Shown: piece after piece, positions 1 through 9,876 of the stretch
Position numbering within the stretch: the first letter of the stretch is position 1
Layout of the letters: every line of letters begins with the position of its first letter
Assembly: GCF_000764185.1 (NCBI RefSeq)
Contig: NZ_JQEC01000074.1
Coordinates: forward strand, 89,648-153,647
Direction of reading: 5' to 3'
Length of the DNA: 64,000 bases
Source of the DNA: Colwellia psychrerythraea
GTDB lineage: Bacteria > Pseudomonadota > Gammaproteobacteria > Enterobacterales > Alteromonadaceae
Notes under the pieces: generated by a model
Told to the model about the DNA's origin: nothing
The model's database searches: none
Seen by the model: the letters and a program-made list of their open reading frames with translations, nothing else
Made by a program: the position numbers and the translations under genes

Positions 1-2
1 TC

Positions 3-1001
3 GCGGGTCTACAAGAATTTTTGACGCAAGTGAGTAAACAGTCATTAGAAACGCAGTTTATGTTAGAAGCGCGAAGCGCTGTAGCTGCCTTTGATAGCCA
101 GCTAAAAAAATACGCACGCAGCCATGCAGAATTAAAACGTTTATTAAGTCATAAATCATCTATTACCATTGATAAAAATCAACTGAGTGCACAAGAAAAA
201 CGTGAACAGCATTATGTAGCGTCGAAACAACTGATTGGCTCGTCAATTGATACATTGTTTAGCTGTTACGTATTAAAAGAAAGTGATCAAAACAAAGAGT
301 TTCTGCAAGAAGTCGCCATGATTTCTAAACAGAATATTGTTCGCTCAAAAGCTGCGCCACCCTTTGTACAGTTTTATACTCGTCCAAACCCTGACGGCTT
401 TACTACACCAGAAAAAATTACTGCAGAATCACGCATAGAGCTGGGCCGATTTCATATCGGTGTGGTTGATGAATACTCGAGCGAAGGATTATTATCGGCC
501 TACGCGAGTTATTCACCAAGTAATTCAGGCATTGTGTTTAATGATTTACCTGGCGTTAAAAGCTTTGATGCCACCTTTTTATTCTGTAACCCTGATGAAT
601 TGGCCAATCCTTTAGAACATGAGAGTAAATGCAGTTCAACCAGTATTTCTATAAAAAACCCAACCAAAAAGTTAGTGATGTTAGTTTTTCTTGAAAAGAA
701 ACTCGATATGCGTAGTACTGTTAATGTCGGCTGTTATTCGGGAAATCAAAAAGTAGAAGAGGGTAATTTGCGTTCTGATGACATGTGGACTGAACGTTTA
801 GCTGAATTCCCTGAATTAAAAGTATTACACCCTGACTCCCCCGGCGCACAAGTCAACGGCACTATGGCTATTGGTGAAATGAGCGATTATTTATTTTCAT
901 TTGCTAACTTAGACAAAAAGAATTTTTCTTGTTATTTATTGGAAGTTGCCTACCCAATATGGTCGTCAACTTATCGTATTTATTTTGAGCATAGTCTTTG
1001 A
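3..1001 (+). CDS. Hypothetical protein, 5' end cut by window edge
   Basis: The frame is open to the left edge (codons GCG GGT CTA CAA GAA TTT precede a TTG at 21), so the gene probably starts outside the window; TTG 21 is the first start-like codon inside. About 330 residues are visible. The N-terminal third is helical and charged; the rest is mixed, with scattered cysteines. No signal peptide or membrane segment is visible in this part and I recognise no family. It ends with TGA about 100 bp before a bidirectional hairpin terminator shared with the convergent protease gene. Function unknown. Confidence 0.7.
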   Translation, partial: AGLQEFLTQVSKQSLETQFMLEARSAVAAFDSQLKKYARSHAELKRLLSHKSSITIDKNQLSAQEKREQHYVASKQLIGSSIDTLFSCYVLKESDQNKEFLQEVAMISKQNIVRSKAAPPFVQFYTRPNPDGFTTPEKITAESRIELGRFHIGVVDEYSSEGLLSAYASYSPSNSGIVFNDLPGVKSFDATFLFCNPDELANPLEHESKCSSTSISIKNPTKKLVMLVFLEKKLDMRSTVNVGCYSGNQKVEEGNLRSDDMWTERLAEFPELKVLHPDSPGAQVNGTMAIGEMSDYLFSFANLDKKNFSCYLLEVAYPIWSSTYRIYFEHSL

Positions 1002-1103
1002 GTGTAGTCTTTAAGCTTAACTAGGTAAATGAACTATGTAAGCGAGCTAGGTAAGCGAGCTAGGTAAGTAAGTATTGTAATCCGCGGTTAAAATTTAATA
1101 GTG

Positions 1104-1129
1104 AAATGGCGTCATAGAAGACGCCATTT
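1104..1129. terminator. Bidirectional hairpin terminator
   Basis: Perfect 10-bp stem AAATGGCGTC / GACGCCATTT with loop ATAGAA, A-rich on one side and T-rich on the other. It lies between two convergent genes. The same 10-bp stem recurs after the trypsin-like gene at 5828-5852. Confidence 0.8.
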
Positions 1130-1191
1130 TACTAAGTTATACAATGGTTGTTATAACGTGTTGATAGTTATAATACATTGATAAGTGAGAC

Positions 1192-3255
1192 TTATTGGCA
1201 AGTTCCAGCTTTACTCCACACATTACTAAACACTGCTGGAGAAGCACCTGTTGACCACCAAATTGCGTCATACTTATGTCCGTTGTGGGATACTTTATCA
1301 CCTACGGCATAAGAGGTAGAGACTGACCATGCAGCTAGCCCATCACAACCTTGGTTATTGCTATCATCACTTAGCGTCACTGTTTGGCTTGAACTATGGC
1401 TAAGTCCTTCAGCATCATAGACAGTTAAGCTTACTTGATAACTACCTGGTGCGTTATATGTGTAGCTTGGATTGTCATTTGTTGAAGAGCTGCCATCACC
1501 AAAGCTCCAGCTATAGCTGCTGACTGCTTTATCGTCAGTGGCTGTGTTGTTAAAACTCACAGATAATGCGGTTGCATTATAAGTAAAGCTAGAAACTGGT
1601 GCTTGGTTTTCATCAGGAATTGAAGTACCGTCACATTCAGCTAATTTTTTCCAAACATTACTATAAATTGCAGGAGAAGCGCCGGTAGACCACCAAGTTG
1701 ACTCATACTCATAACCACCATGGCTGACTTTATCACCTATTTGGTAATTGGTACTTGCAGACCATGTTGGCGCACAGTCACCAATGATAATGCCATCTGC
1801 TACCGTTACTGTAGCCGTTTTACTATCAGTTAGACCTTGAGCGTCACTAACGGTTAAACTGACTTGGTAACTGCCATCTGCAGAATAGGTGTGACTAGGA
1901 TTGCTCGCTGATGATGAACTGCCATCACCAAAGCTCCAATTATGACTTGTAACTGAGGTGTCATCAGTCGATTTATCGGTTAAGGTTACTGTTAAGCCAT
2001 TAACATTCGAAGAAAAATCAGCCTCTGGTGCATAATTAGGTGGTGGGGTACCACAGACATTTTTTAAGTAACTGTCAGCATCTTTTGCTTTAACAATGCC
2101 ATAGCCATAATAATTATCACGCCCACTGCTGCCTTTATCTTGTGCACTGGCGTTTAAGCCATTACGTAATTGTTGTACGGTACAGTTTGGGTTATTTCCC
2201 CATACTAATGCAGCAACGCCGGAAACATGTGGCGCTGCCATTGAGGTACCACTTAATGATTTATAACCGCCATCGTTATAGGTTGAATTTACTCCAACCC
2301 CAGGAGCGGCAATTTCCACTTGGCTGTTATATTGTGAAAAGTTAGCGACACTGCCTGAACTGTCAACTGCGGCTACTGACATAACCGATCCGTATGACGC
2401 TGGGTATGACATAGATGAGTTGCCATCATTGCCCGCGGCGGCAACATTTAATATGCCAGAAGCGAAGGCTGAATCAAAAGCCGTTTGCTCAGCTGTAGAC
2501 GACGCACTACCACCTAAACTCATACTAATAACCGTTGCACCTGCCGCCTTACATTGGCTAACGGCCTCAATAAGATCAGAGCCATAAGCCCAGCTACCTG
2601 AATCGTTAAAGACTTTAACAATATGTAAACCTAATTTACCTGAAGGGTTAACACCGACAACACCTTGATTATTACTGCCAATTGCGGCAATGGTTCCAGC
2701 AACGTGTGTTCCATGGCCATTACCGTCGTTATACCAATTACCGGTATTGTTACTACCATAACCGTCATCACCTGTTACGCCTGAGCTAGGTAAGTCAGCA
2801 TGGCTTAACGTATAGCCGGTATCCATAATACAGACTTTCTGGTTAACCGATCCCGAGTCTGACAATTGCAAAGCTTGAACCATAGTGATGCCATAAGGTG
2901 TACTTTCTGCCAATAGGTAACGTTTAGGATCAACTTCAATAGATTGAATTGACGTATCTTTTGCTAAGGCTGCTTGTTGACTTGGTGTTAGGATTACGGC
3001 CATTGCATTTGAGGCGGGCAAACGTTTGACAATTTGTGCATCAACATTAGCTGCAGCTTGATCAAATAATGCATTGACTTGTAGGCCTTGTGCAAAAGAC
3101 ATGCTCGCGTTACTTTTTAATGCTTTATCTGCCTTGAAGGTAACAATAAAGCGTTGTTCTTCTTTTATTATTGGTTGTGCATTTAAAGACAGAGTAACTA
3201 AAGGCAAGGCGATAGCCGCTGCTAACATTGATAATTTAAACTTTCCATTATTCAT
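1192..3255 (-). CDS. Secreted subtilisin-like (S8) protease with PKD and chitin-binding tail
   Basis: 687-residue exported serine protease. Visible in order: signal peptide (about 1-26), I9-type inhibitory propeptide (about 30-114), S8 catalytic domain (about 120-398) with Asp145 (DTG), His181 (HGTHVAG) and Ser338 (SGTSMAAPH), a PKD domain (about 407-487), a small WSxSTxY/GDKVSH/WWSTGASP module typical of CBM5/12 chitin-binding domains (about 493-541), a second PKD (about 551-633) and a second CBM5/12 ending at the C-terminal Cys-Gln. The start has a good AGAGAAGAAT ribosome site. It probably degrades protein in chitin-rich particles; substrate is inference. It is divergent from a trypsin-like gene with the same tail and may be co-regulated with it. 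Confidence 0.95.
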   Translation of the reverse strand: MNNGKFKLSMLAAAIALPLVTLSLNAQPIIKEEQRFIVTFKADKALKSNASMSFAQGLQVNALFDQAAANVDAQIVKRLPASNAMAVILTPSQQAALAKDTSIQSIEVDPKRYLLAESTPYGITMVQALQLSDSGSVNQKVCIMDTGYTLSHADLPSSGVTGDDGYGSNNTGNWYNDGNGHGTHVAGTIAAIGSNNQGVVGVNPSGKLGLHIVKVFNDSGSWAYGSDLIEAVSQCKAAGATVISMSLGGSASSTAEQTAFDSAFASGILNVAAAGNDGNSSMSYPASYGSVMSVAAVDSSGSVANFSQYNSQVEIAAPGVGVNSTYNDGGYKSLSGTSMAAPHVSGVAALVWGNNPNCTVQQLRNGLNASAQDKGSSGRDNYYGYGIVKAKDADSYLKNVCGTPPPNYAPEADFSSNVNGLTVTLTDKSTDDTSVTSHNWSFGDGSSSSASNPSHTYSADGSYQVSLTVSDAQGLTDSKTATVTVADGIIIGDCAPTWSASTNYQIGDKVSHGGYEYESTWWSTGASPAIYSNVWKKLAECDGTSIPDENQAPVSSFTYNATALSVSFNNTATDDKAVSSYSWSFGDGSSSTNDNPSYTYNAPGSYQVSLTVYDAEGLSHSSSQTVTLSDDSNNQGCDGLAAWSVSTSYAVGDKVSHNGHKYDAIWWSTGASPAVFSNVWSKAGTCQ

Positions 3256-4103
3256 ATTCTTCTCTCTATTTTAATAATTATTGTTTTTATTCGTTAAATT
3301 TTTATTCGTTAAAACAGACCACTTGTTAACATGGCGTTAAATAATATGACTAAAAAGTAACAGTAAGCAAGTAGGTATTTATTGTGTCTGAGAGTGTTTT
3401 TGTTTGGTATCTGAGATTTACCTTGGCTTTTTTTAGAACTGAATTGTCAGTTAGTACGAAAAAGTAGGTCATTTTACTCTATGAAAATTAATGATATTTC
3501 TTATCTGGTTAACCACTACAACTATAGATTTAGTAGTTTGCTTTTAGCCAAATATTGCCATAACGATATATCGGCTTTGGTTATATGTTATTTCTTAATG
3601 TTATATGTGTGGATGTAAGGGATAAAGGGTAAAGGATTAAGTGTTAGCATTATGGTTAATTGTTTTGATTGTGTAAGTAATTGTATTTAAGGTTGTTTAT
3701 TTGAGTGGGTTATGTCGGTTCTACGGTTTATCCTTTATCGTGAACTCATTTTATTCTTCCCTAATTCCCTAAATACATGGCTAACCACCTAACTCCAATA
3801 CGGTTTTAATTGTCTAACTCGCTAACATTTTTTAATGACATATGTATGACAATACAAATGACTAGGTTAACCTTTTGTTAACAAGTGTAAATTTTATGTT
3901 ACGCATACATGCCTTTGTCTACTTGGTTTTGTTTGTTTTTTATTCTTTTTTTATAGTGGGATTGTCTGGAATGACCAGTTAGTTATTTTAATAAATGATT
4001 GAAATTCGATCAATCTAAGATAGTATTTGAGGTTCTGTGGTTTGGGTTAATTCCAAGCAGTAGCCATCGAGATATTAAAATAATTATAAAGAGACAGGTA
4101 ACT
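3256..4103. promoter_or_regulatory. Divergent intergenic region between the two proteases
   Basis: About 850 bp without a convincing gene. It must hold both protease promoters. The 11-mer ACTTGTTAACA occurs once on the plus strand at 3321-3331, 66 bp from the S8 start, and once inverted at 3876-3886, about 220 bp from the trypsin start. A second GTTAAC at 3866-3871 makes a local GTTAAC pair. No -35/-10 pair could be fixed with confidence. Confidence 0.4.
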
Positions 4104-5804
4104 ATGAAAAATTTATTCAAAGAAAATAAACAAAGCAGAGCTATTTTATCACTCAGTGTATTAGCAACTACCTTAGCGTTATGTTCAACAAGTGTGCAAG
4201 CAAATGAAGTAACACCGCAAGTTGTTGGCGGTAGCGAAACTACGCCGTATTCACGTCCGTATCAAGTCGCCTTATTAATGAATGGTCGCCAAGGCTGTGG
4301 CGGTACATTAATCAGCAAAGACTGGGTGTTAACGGCTGGTCATTGTCTAGATAGTGCATCAACGAGTAACTTAACTGTAAAAATTGGCGCGCATAGCATG
4401 AGTGCTGGCGACGGCACTACACACAGTGTTAGCCAAATTATTTCTCATGAAAATTGGCGCGGAGCAAGCAATATTACCTCTGGTTACGATATCGCAGTAT
4501 TGCGTTTAGCAACACCTGCTAGTAGTTCAATTACGCCAGCATCATTGCCAACCCAAGTTATTGCGGATCAAATTGCATCGGTTGGTCAATACGTAACAGT
4601 CTCTGGGTGGGGATTAACGTATGGCGGCAGTAGAACCCCAAGTGATAAGTTACGCGAAGTGGCTTTACCGGTAATTTCTAATTCGAGCTGTTCAAGTCAG
4701 TTGGGTGCAAATGTAGATAGTGGTGTTATTTGTGGTGGTGGTCCAAATGGTACTTCTGCATGTAATGGTGATAGTGGTGGCCCATATGCAATACAATCGG
4801 GTGGTAAATATTACAGTATTGGCACAGTAAGTTGGGGTAAAAATTGTGTCGGTGCAACAGCATTTACTCGCACAACCGCATATTTAGCTTGGATTGAGAG
4901 TAAAACGGGGGTTAAACCTGATGACGGTACTGTAATAGATGAAGCGCCTGAAGCGCGTTTTTCTTCTTCAGTAAATGGTAATACCGTGTCGTTTAGTAAT
5001 AATTCAACTGATGATAAAGGTATTGCTAGTTCAAGCTGGAGTTTTGGTGATGCGACTTCAAGCTCAGCAACTAACCCTGTTCATACTTATGATAATGCGG
5101 GCAGTTACACTGTAACACTTACGGTAACTGATACAAAAGGTCAAACTGATTCAACAGCAGCAAGCGTTATTATTGCTGGTGATACGTGTCCATCATTAGC
5201 GACAAGTGAGCAGGCGTACCCAGCGTGGAGTGCTTCAGCAAGTTATACTATTGCTGATAAAGTGTCGCATCAAGGCATTAACTACGAAGCTACGTGGTGG
5301 TCTACCGGCGCTGTGCCAACCATTTATACTAATGTGTGGAAAGTTATTGGTGATGATGGCGGTGATGATCAATGTCCAGATGAGAATGAAGTACCAGTAG
5401 CAAGTTTCTCCGTTTCTACAAATGAGTTAACGGCGTCATTTAGTAATAGTTCATCAGATGATAAAGCGGTTGTTTCAAACAGCTGGAACTTTGGCGATGG
5501 TGTAACTTCTTCTACTGCTAACCCTACACATACGTATGCCGCTGATGGTAGTTACAACGTTGTCTTAACGGTAATGGACAGTGAAGGTCTATCAAATACG
5601 GTTAGCAAAGTAGTCGTTGTCAGTGGTGATGTTATTGTTGACCCAGGTTGTGATGGCATTTCTGCTTGGTCTTCATCAACCTCTTATGCGCTTGGCGATA
5701 AAGTGTCTTATAACGGTAAAAAATATGATGCTATTTGGTGGTCAACAGGTGCTTCTCCAGAAATTTTTAGTAATGTTTGGACATTTACAGGTGTTTGCCA
5801 GTAA
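4104..5804 (+). CDS. Secreted trypsin-like (S1) protease with PKD and chitin-binding tail
   Basis: 566-residue exported serine protease. I place the start at ATG 4104 because a normal signal peptide follows (about 1-33); an in-frame start at 3999 would add 35 residues without export features. The mature protease begins near VVGG at 40. Catalytic residues: His80 (TAGHC), Asp129 (YDIAVL), Ser224 (GDSGGP). The tail is PKD (about 282-361), CBM5/12 (about 375-418), PKD (about 430-510), CBM5/12 (about 518-566), the same order as in the divergent S8 protease. The last module shares 28 identical consecutive bases with the S8 gene (5733-5760 against 1236-1263), suggesting recent exchange or strong selection. 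Likely role: extracellular protein degradation on chitinous material (inference). Confidence 0.95.
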   Translation: MKNLFKENKQSRAILSLSVLATTLALCSTSVQANEVTPQVVGGSETTPYSRPYQVALLMNGRQGCGGTLISKDWVLTAGHCLDSASTSNLTVKIGAHSMSAGDGTTHSVSQIISHENWRGASNITSGYDIAVLRLATPASSSITPASLPTQVIADQIASVGQYVTVSGWGLTYGGSRTPSDKLREVALPVISNSSCSSQLGANVDSGVICGGGPNGTSACNGDSGGPYAIQSGGKYYSIGTVSWGKNCVGATAFTRTTAYLAWIESKTGVKPDDGTVIDEAPEARFSSSVNGNTVSFSNNSTDDKGIASSSWSFGDATSSSATNPVHTYDNAGSYTVTLTVTDTKGQTDSTAASVIIAGDTCPSLATSEQAYPAWSASASYTIADKVSHQGINYEATWWSTGAVPTIYTNVWKVIGDDGGDDQCPDENEVPVASFSVSTNELTASFSNSSSDDKAVVSNSWNFGDGVTSSTANPTHTYAADGSYNVVLTVMDSEGLSNTVSKVVVVSGDVIVDPGCDGISAWSSSTSYALGDKVSYNGKKYDAIWWSTGASPEIFSNVWTFTGVCQ

Positions 5805-5827
5805 CACTGATTATTAAGTTCTTTATA

Positions 5828-5852
5828 AAATGGCGTCTTAATGACGCCATTT
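5828..5852 (+). terminator. Hairpin terminator after trypsin-like protease
   Basis: Perfect stem AAATGGCGTC / GACGCCATTT with loop TTAAT, followed by a T-rich stretch. The stem is identical to the one after the S8 protease. Confidence 0.75.
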
Positions 5853-5979
5853 CTATATACTTTACAGGAGAGAAAACACTTCGATTCACAGTTAACTGTT
5901 TTAAATAAACCCTTCCTAAAGCATTCTATAATCCAGCTAACCCCTTGCATTGTATAGTGGCATGGGGATATTTCGTAAA

Positions 5980-8900
5980 CTAATCTAGCGGTGCCAGCAG
6001 CGCTCCTAAAATATCATCGGTTAAACTCAGTTTTTTATCACTTACTTCTTCAGTTAACAATGCCTTGGCTAGCTCGGCCTTATTTTGCTGTATTTTCAGA
6101 ATCTTTTCTTCGATTGAATTTTCAATAATGTACTTGTAAACAAATACTGGTTTGTCTTGGCCAATACGATAAGCTCTGTCTGTGGCTTGGTTTTCTACCG
6201 CTGGGTTCCACCAAGGGTCAAAATGAATAACTGTGTCGGCTGCGGTTAAGTTTAAACCTACACCACCTGCGCGTAAGCTAATTAAAAACACGGGCACATC
6301 ACCACGTTGAAACTTATCAACGACCTCTTGTCGCTTAGTGGTTGCACCGGTTAATTTAACAAAACCAATATCCGCAGCTACTAGCTCCTCCTCTATCAAA
6401 GCAAGCATGCTGGTAAACTGCGAAAAGATTAATATTCTACGGCCTTCATCAATTTGCTCTGGCAGCGTTTCCATTAAATAATCAAGCTTGGCGGACTTGT
6501 TTACTTTTTTAGCGCCTTCAAGCGATAATAACTTAGGGTGGTTACATACTTGTCTTAATTTTAATAACGCATCTAAAACTTCTATCTGACTACGTTTTAA
6601 GCCTTTCTCAGCAATAATATCTTTTAAGCGACTATCCATGGCTAAACGCACTGACTCATATAACTCAGCTTGTTTACCTTCAATCCGTAAGGTTTGAATT
6701 ATTATTGTTTTTGGTGGTAGCTCAGTGGCTATTTTGTCTTTAGTTCTACGTAAAATAAACGGTTTGATACGCTGATTTAATAACTGCTTACGCTCTTGCT
6801 CGCCATGTTTTTCTATAGGTGTTCTAAACAGCTTGGCAAATTGCCTTTGACCACCTAAAAAACCGGGCAGTAAAAAATTAAACTGTGCCCAAAACTCACC
6901 TAAATGATTCTCCATAGGTGTACCTGTTAAACACAATTTATGCTGCGCTTTGAGTGACTGAAACGCTTGGTATAATTTAGTTTTTGGATTCTTTATATAG
7001 TGAGCTTCATCAAGAATAAGATAATAAAATTTATGTTGACGATAAAGATCTAAATCTTTAGTGAGTAAGGCATAACTGGTAATAATTAAATCAACCGGAT
7101 TTTTGACTTCTTCATTATCTTCAAGCCTTTGCAGGCAACCGAAGTGTTGATGACGTTTAGTACCGTGTAAGACTTGATAAGAAAGTTCAGGGGTAAATTT
7201 TTCAATTTCATTGGCCCAGTTAAAAATAACACTGGTGGGCGCAACAATTAATACCGGCTTAGTCAAACGGCCTTGCTGTTTTTCAATTAATAAATGTGCC
7301 AAGGTTTGAATGGTTTTACCTAAACCCATATCATCAGCCAAAATACCGTTTAATTGATACTCCCGCAAAAACTGTAACCAGTTGAGTCCTTGCTGCTGAT
7401 AAGTTCTTAACGTCGCGTTTAAACCTGTCGGCAGTGCCACAGCGGTTATTTGTTGAAAGTCTCTCAGTTTATCAGCTAAGGCTCTTAACTTACTTGTGCC
7501 TGTTGCTATCATTCCTTGGTCATCTAACATCGATAACGTTTGATGTCCTTGAAAGCGCGATAGCTCCATGGTGCCATCTTTATTTAATGCGTTAGGCATA
7601 AATAGTTCAATAAACTGCTTTAATATTGGCTGTACGCTTTGATAACGCAAGGCAACAAATTCACCATGCTCTAAGTCAACATAAATAGGGGTGTTGGGCG
7701 AAATAAGGGGTTCTTTTTCGATAACTAAACCATCATCATCGACATTTTCGTGAGTGACTTGTTCAGGGTCAACCTTGTCTCTATCTAAGAGTGCCGATCG
7801 TGGTAATTGTTCAATAGCACCCAGCAAAATTGGAAAGGCGGGCATTTTTTTGCCATCAATGGTTAAGTTTAATCCTAACGAGAAAAAATCATGGTCATCG
7901 GTTTCAATCACTTCGGCATCAAATATACTATCGGTGACAAGCGATTTATAATAAAAAGCATCGGCAAAGCTGATATGCCAACCTAGCTCTTTAAGTAAGG
8001 GGATTTCTTGATCTAAAAACTGATGCCAAGCATAACGGCCTTGCAGCATCATGGAAAATTTAGGTGTTTTATCGGCAAGTGAAGCGCCTTTATTCAAAAG
8101 CTCAGCATTAATAAAAGCGTACCGCTTAGGTATAGGCACAATACTAAATTTTAAGCGGGTCAATTTATCAATAACCGCTTGCTCAAAGGTCAAGTCTCGA
8201 TAAATCTTCCCTTCGTTTGATGCCTCAATTGAAGCCTCGTTTGAATTCTCACCCGAAATCGCACTTGGACTATCGTTTTCACCCTCACTATCACCATCAT
8301 TAACAGATAAGGTTTCGGGTGTAATGGTAACACTCTCATTGTGCGGATTAACTAAATTTCCTTGATAGGAAAAATTAACCCTGACATTACCCGTTTGAGG
8401 ATTTTTTTCTAGCGGCGTAGAAAAATATAAATGCACTTCGGGCTTGGTTAGATCTTGTGAGAACTGTGTTTTGGGTTTAGGTAAGCGTTGCACCGCATCA
8501 CCTAACGACATAGACAGTTTATTCAATACCCAGGGCAGTTTATCTTCTTCAAAAATGGGGGCGTTGAGTAAATCGGCTTCAAAATCACAGCGAGTATTAG
8601 TATTAATTTGTCCAAAGCAATTTTTTTCTTCATCATAAAAACAAAGCGGTTGTGCTTTAATAATTTGAATACTGCTTGAGGGCTCATTGAAAACCAGCTG
8701 TAACGTATGTAAATTATTATCCAGTGCTATCCATTGCCACTCTGCTTCTATGGGCTCACTTAAGGTAATAGCTTGGTCTAAGTTGAATTTTGTATCCCAA
8801 AAACAGCGATTTGTTTTTATAATCTGTGCAAATAAATCAAAATATTTAATGTCATCGCCAAATTGGTTGGTACGCATTAGCTCGGTAATTACCGCCACAT

Positions 8901-9450
8901 CCTCGTTAGTAGCATAGGCACTATTAATTAACGAACTGGTAGAATATTCACTGCCAAGGGAACTACTCCAGCCGCCACTTTTTTTGGCGCGGGTAGATTT
9001 TATCGCCAAAGTTAAATAATCGTCTTCGTTAAAACTGTTGGGTTTTAAAAAGAACAGTAACGATTTTTGCTGAGGATTGGGTTGATACCTACTGGGCTGA
9101 GCTTGAAAGTGGCTGAGCCATCTATCAATAATTCTTTCAGGGGTGGCAATACTGTTTCTATCAAAGTGTTCATGAATAAAACACTGTGCTAGGGCGGCAC
9201 CATGTTTACAGTCACGGCCGACATAACAATCACAATAACTGGCAATACCATCATTTTTAATATTTAACACTAAACGCGTTAAGTAACTTGACTGATTAGA
9301 GCGCTCACTAAAAACGACACCACGAATTATTTCACCATCAAGGGCACAGGTTTTAATACCATCAGCCTGATAAATTCTAGCGCCTTTTTTCCACTCATTT
9401 TTAGTGAAATGTCGTTCAAGTAATGCAGGAGTAAAAGTGTTTTTGGCCAT
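5980..9450 (-). CDS. SWIM-domain SNF2-family DNA helicase/ATPase
   Basis: 1156-residue Swi2/Snf2-type ATPase. An N-terminal SWIM zinc motif (CxCx5CxH: Cys73, Cys75, Cys81, His83) is followed by about 550 less conserved residues with an acidic Ser/Glu/Asn-rich linker, then the helicase core. Walker A (DDMGLGKT) is near residue 707, DEAH near 813, and the C-terminal helicase lobe carries GGVGLNLTAAD, FDPWWNP and DRAYRIGQ (near 1095). Family members move along duplex DNA and remodel protein-DNA complexes; bacterial SWIM-SNF2 proteins are cytoplasmic and mostly uncharacterised. It is single in its unit, so context gives no partner. Confidence 0.93.
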   Translation of the reverse strand: MAKNTFTPALLERHFTKNEWKKGARIYQADGIKTCALDGEIIRGVVFSERSNQSSYLTRLVLNIKNDGIASYCDCYVGRDCKHGAALAQCFIHEHFDRNSIATPERIIDRWLSHFQAQPSRYQPNPQQKSLLFFLKPNSFNEDDYLTLAIKSTRAKKSGGWSSSLGSEYSTSSLINSAYATNEDVAVITELMRTNQFGDDIKYFDLFAQIIKTNRCFWDTKFNLDQAITLSEPIEAEWQWIALDNNLHTLQLVFNEPSSSIQIIKAQPLCFYDEEKNCFGQINTNTRCDFEADLLNAPIFEEDKLPWVLNKLSMSLGDAVQRLPKPKTQFSQDLTKPEVHLYFSTPLEKNPQTGNVRVNFSYQGNLVNPHNESVTITPETLSVNDGDSEGENDSPSAISGENSNEASIEASNEGKIYRDLTFEQAVIDKLTRLKFSIVPIPKRYAFINAELLNKGASLADKTPKFSMMLQGRYAWHQFLDQEIPLLKELGWHISFADAFYYKSLVTDSIFDAEVIETDDHDFFSLGLNLTIDGKKMPAFPILLGAIEQLPRSALLDRDKVDPEQVTHENVDDDGLVIEKEPLISPNTPIYVDLEHGEFVALRYQSVQPILKQFIELFMPNALNKDGTMELSRFQGHQTLSMLDDQGMIATGTSKLRALADKLRDFQQITAVALPTGLNATLRTYQQQGLNWLQFLREYQLNGILADDMGLGKTIQTLAHLLIEKQQGRLTKPVLIVAPTSVIFNWANEIEKFTPELSYQVLHGTKRHQHFGCLQRLEDNEEVKNPVDLIITSYALLTKDLDLYRQHKFYYLILDEAHYIKNPKTKLYQAFQSLKAQHKLCLTGTPMENHLGEFWAQFNFLLPGFLGGQRQFAKLFRTPIEKHGEQERKQLLNQRIKPFILRRTKDKIATELPPKTIIIQTLRIEGKQAELYESVRLAMDSRLKDIIAEKGLKRSQIEVLDALLKLRQVCNHPKLLSLEGAKKVNKSAKLDYLMETLPEQIDEGRRILIFSQFTSMLALIEEELVAADIGFVKLTGATTKRQEVVDKFQRGDVPVFLISLRAGGVGLNLTAADTVIHFDPWWNPAVENQATDRAYRIGQDKPVFVYKYIIENSIEEKILKIQQNKAELAKALLTEEVSDKKLSLTDDILGALLAPLD

Positions 9451-9876
9451 AAGTTCTTAATTAGTAAGCATTAAAGTTGGTTTTGTCGCTTAGGCAGCTT
9501 AGCGTGTTATTTGCTTTCAATAACATGATAAATATAAATTACCCTAATAATAGCTAAGGATACATCTGCGGGTAATGTTAATAGCGAGTCAGGTATTATT
9601 TTAGCCGAATAATAGCATAAAGGCTTATTTTTCATAAGGAGAACAGTGATTTTTTGTTTAATTAGTAATGCATTAATTTTTAATTAACTATTATATTAAA
9701 CTTTGATTTGTATAAATTTTATCTCATCATTTATTGGCATGAATCAATAATTAGAGGATTGTCTTTATGTCAGAATAGAAAATAGCAGATATAAAAATAC
9801 CTACACGAAATATAGGGTAAAATATAAACATTAATAACCTTGGTTTAACAGTGCTTAATTACTGTCAACCTTACTA
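9451..9876. other. Intergenic region upstream of the SNF2 gene
   Basis: About 425 bp, very AT-rich, with no credible ORF. It contains TAATGCATTA, a 10-bp palindrome near 9666-9675, inside a TTAAT-rich stretch. It should hold the SNF2 promoter; nothing else is recognised. Confidence 0.3.

Noticed and set aside
1038..1075. Short direct repeats of GTAAGCGAGCTAG as a CRISPR-like array
   Set aside because: Copies are adjacent, about 13 bp, with no spacers; simple local duplication.
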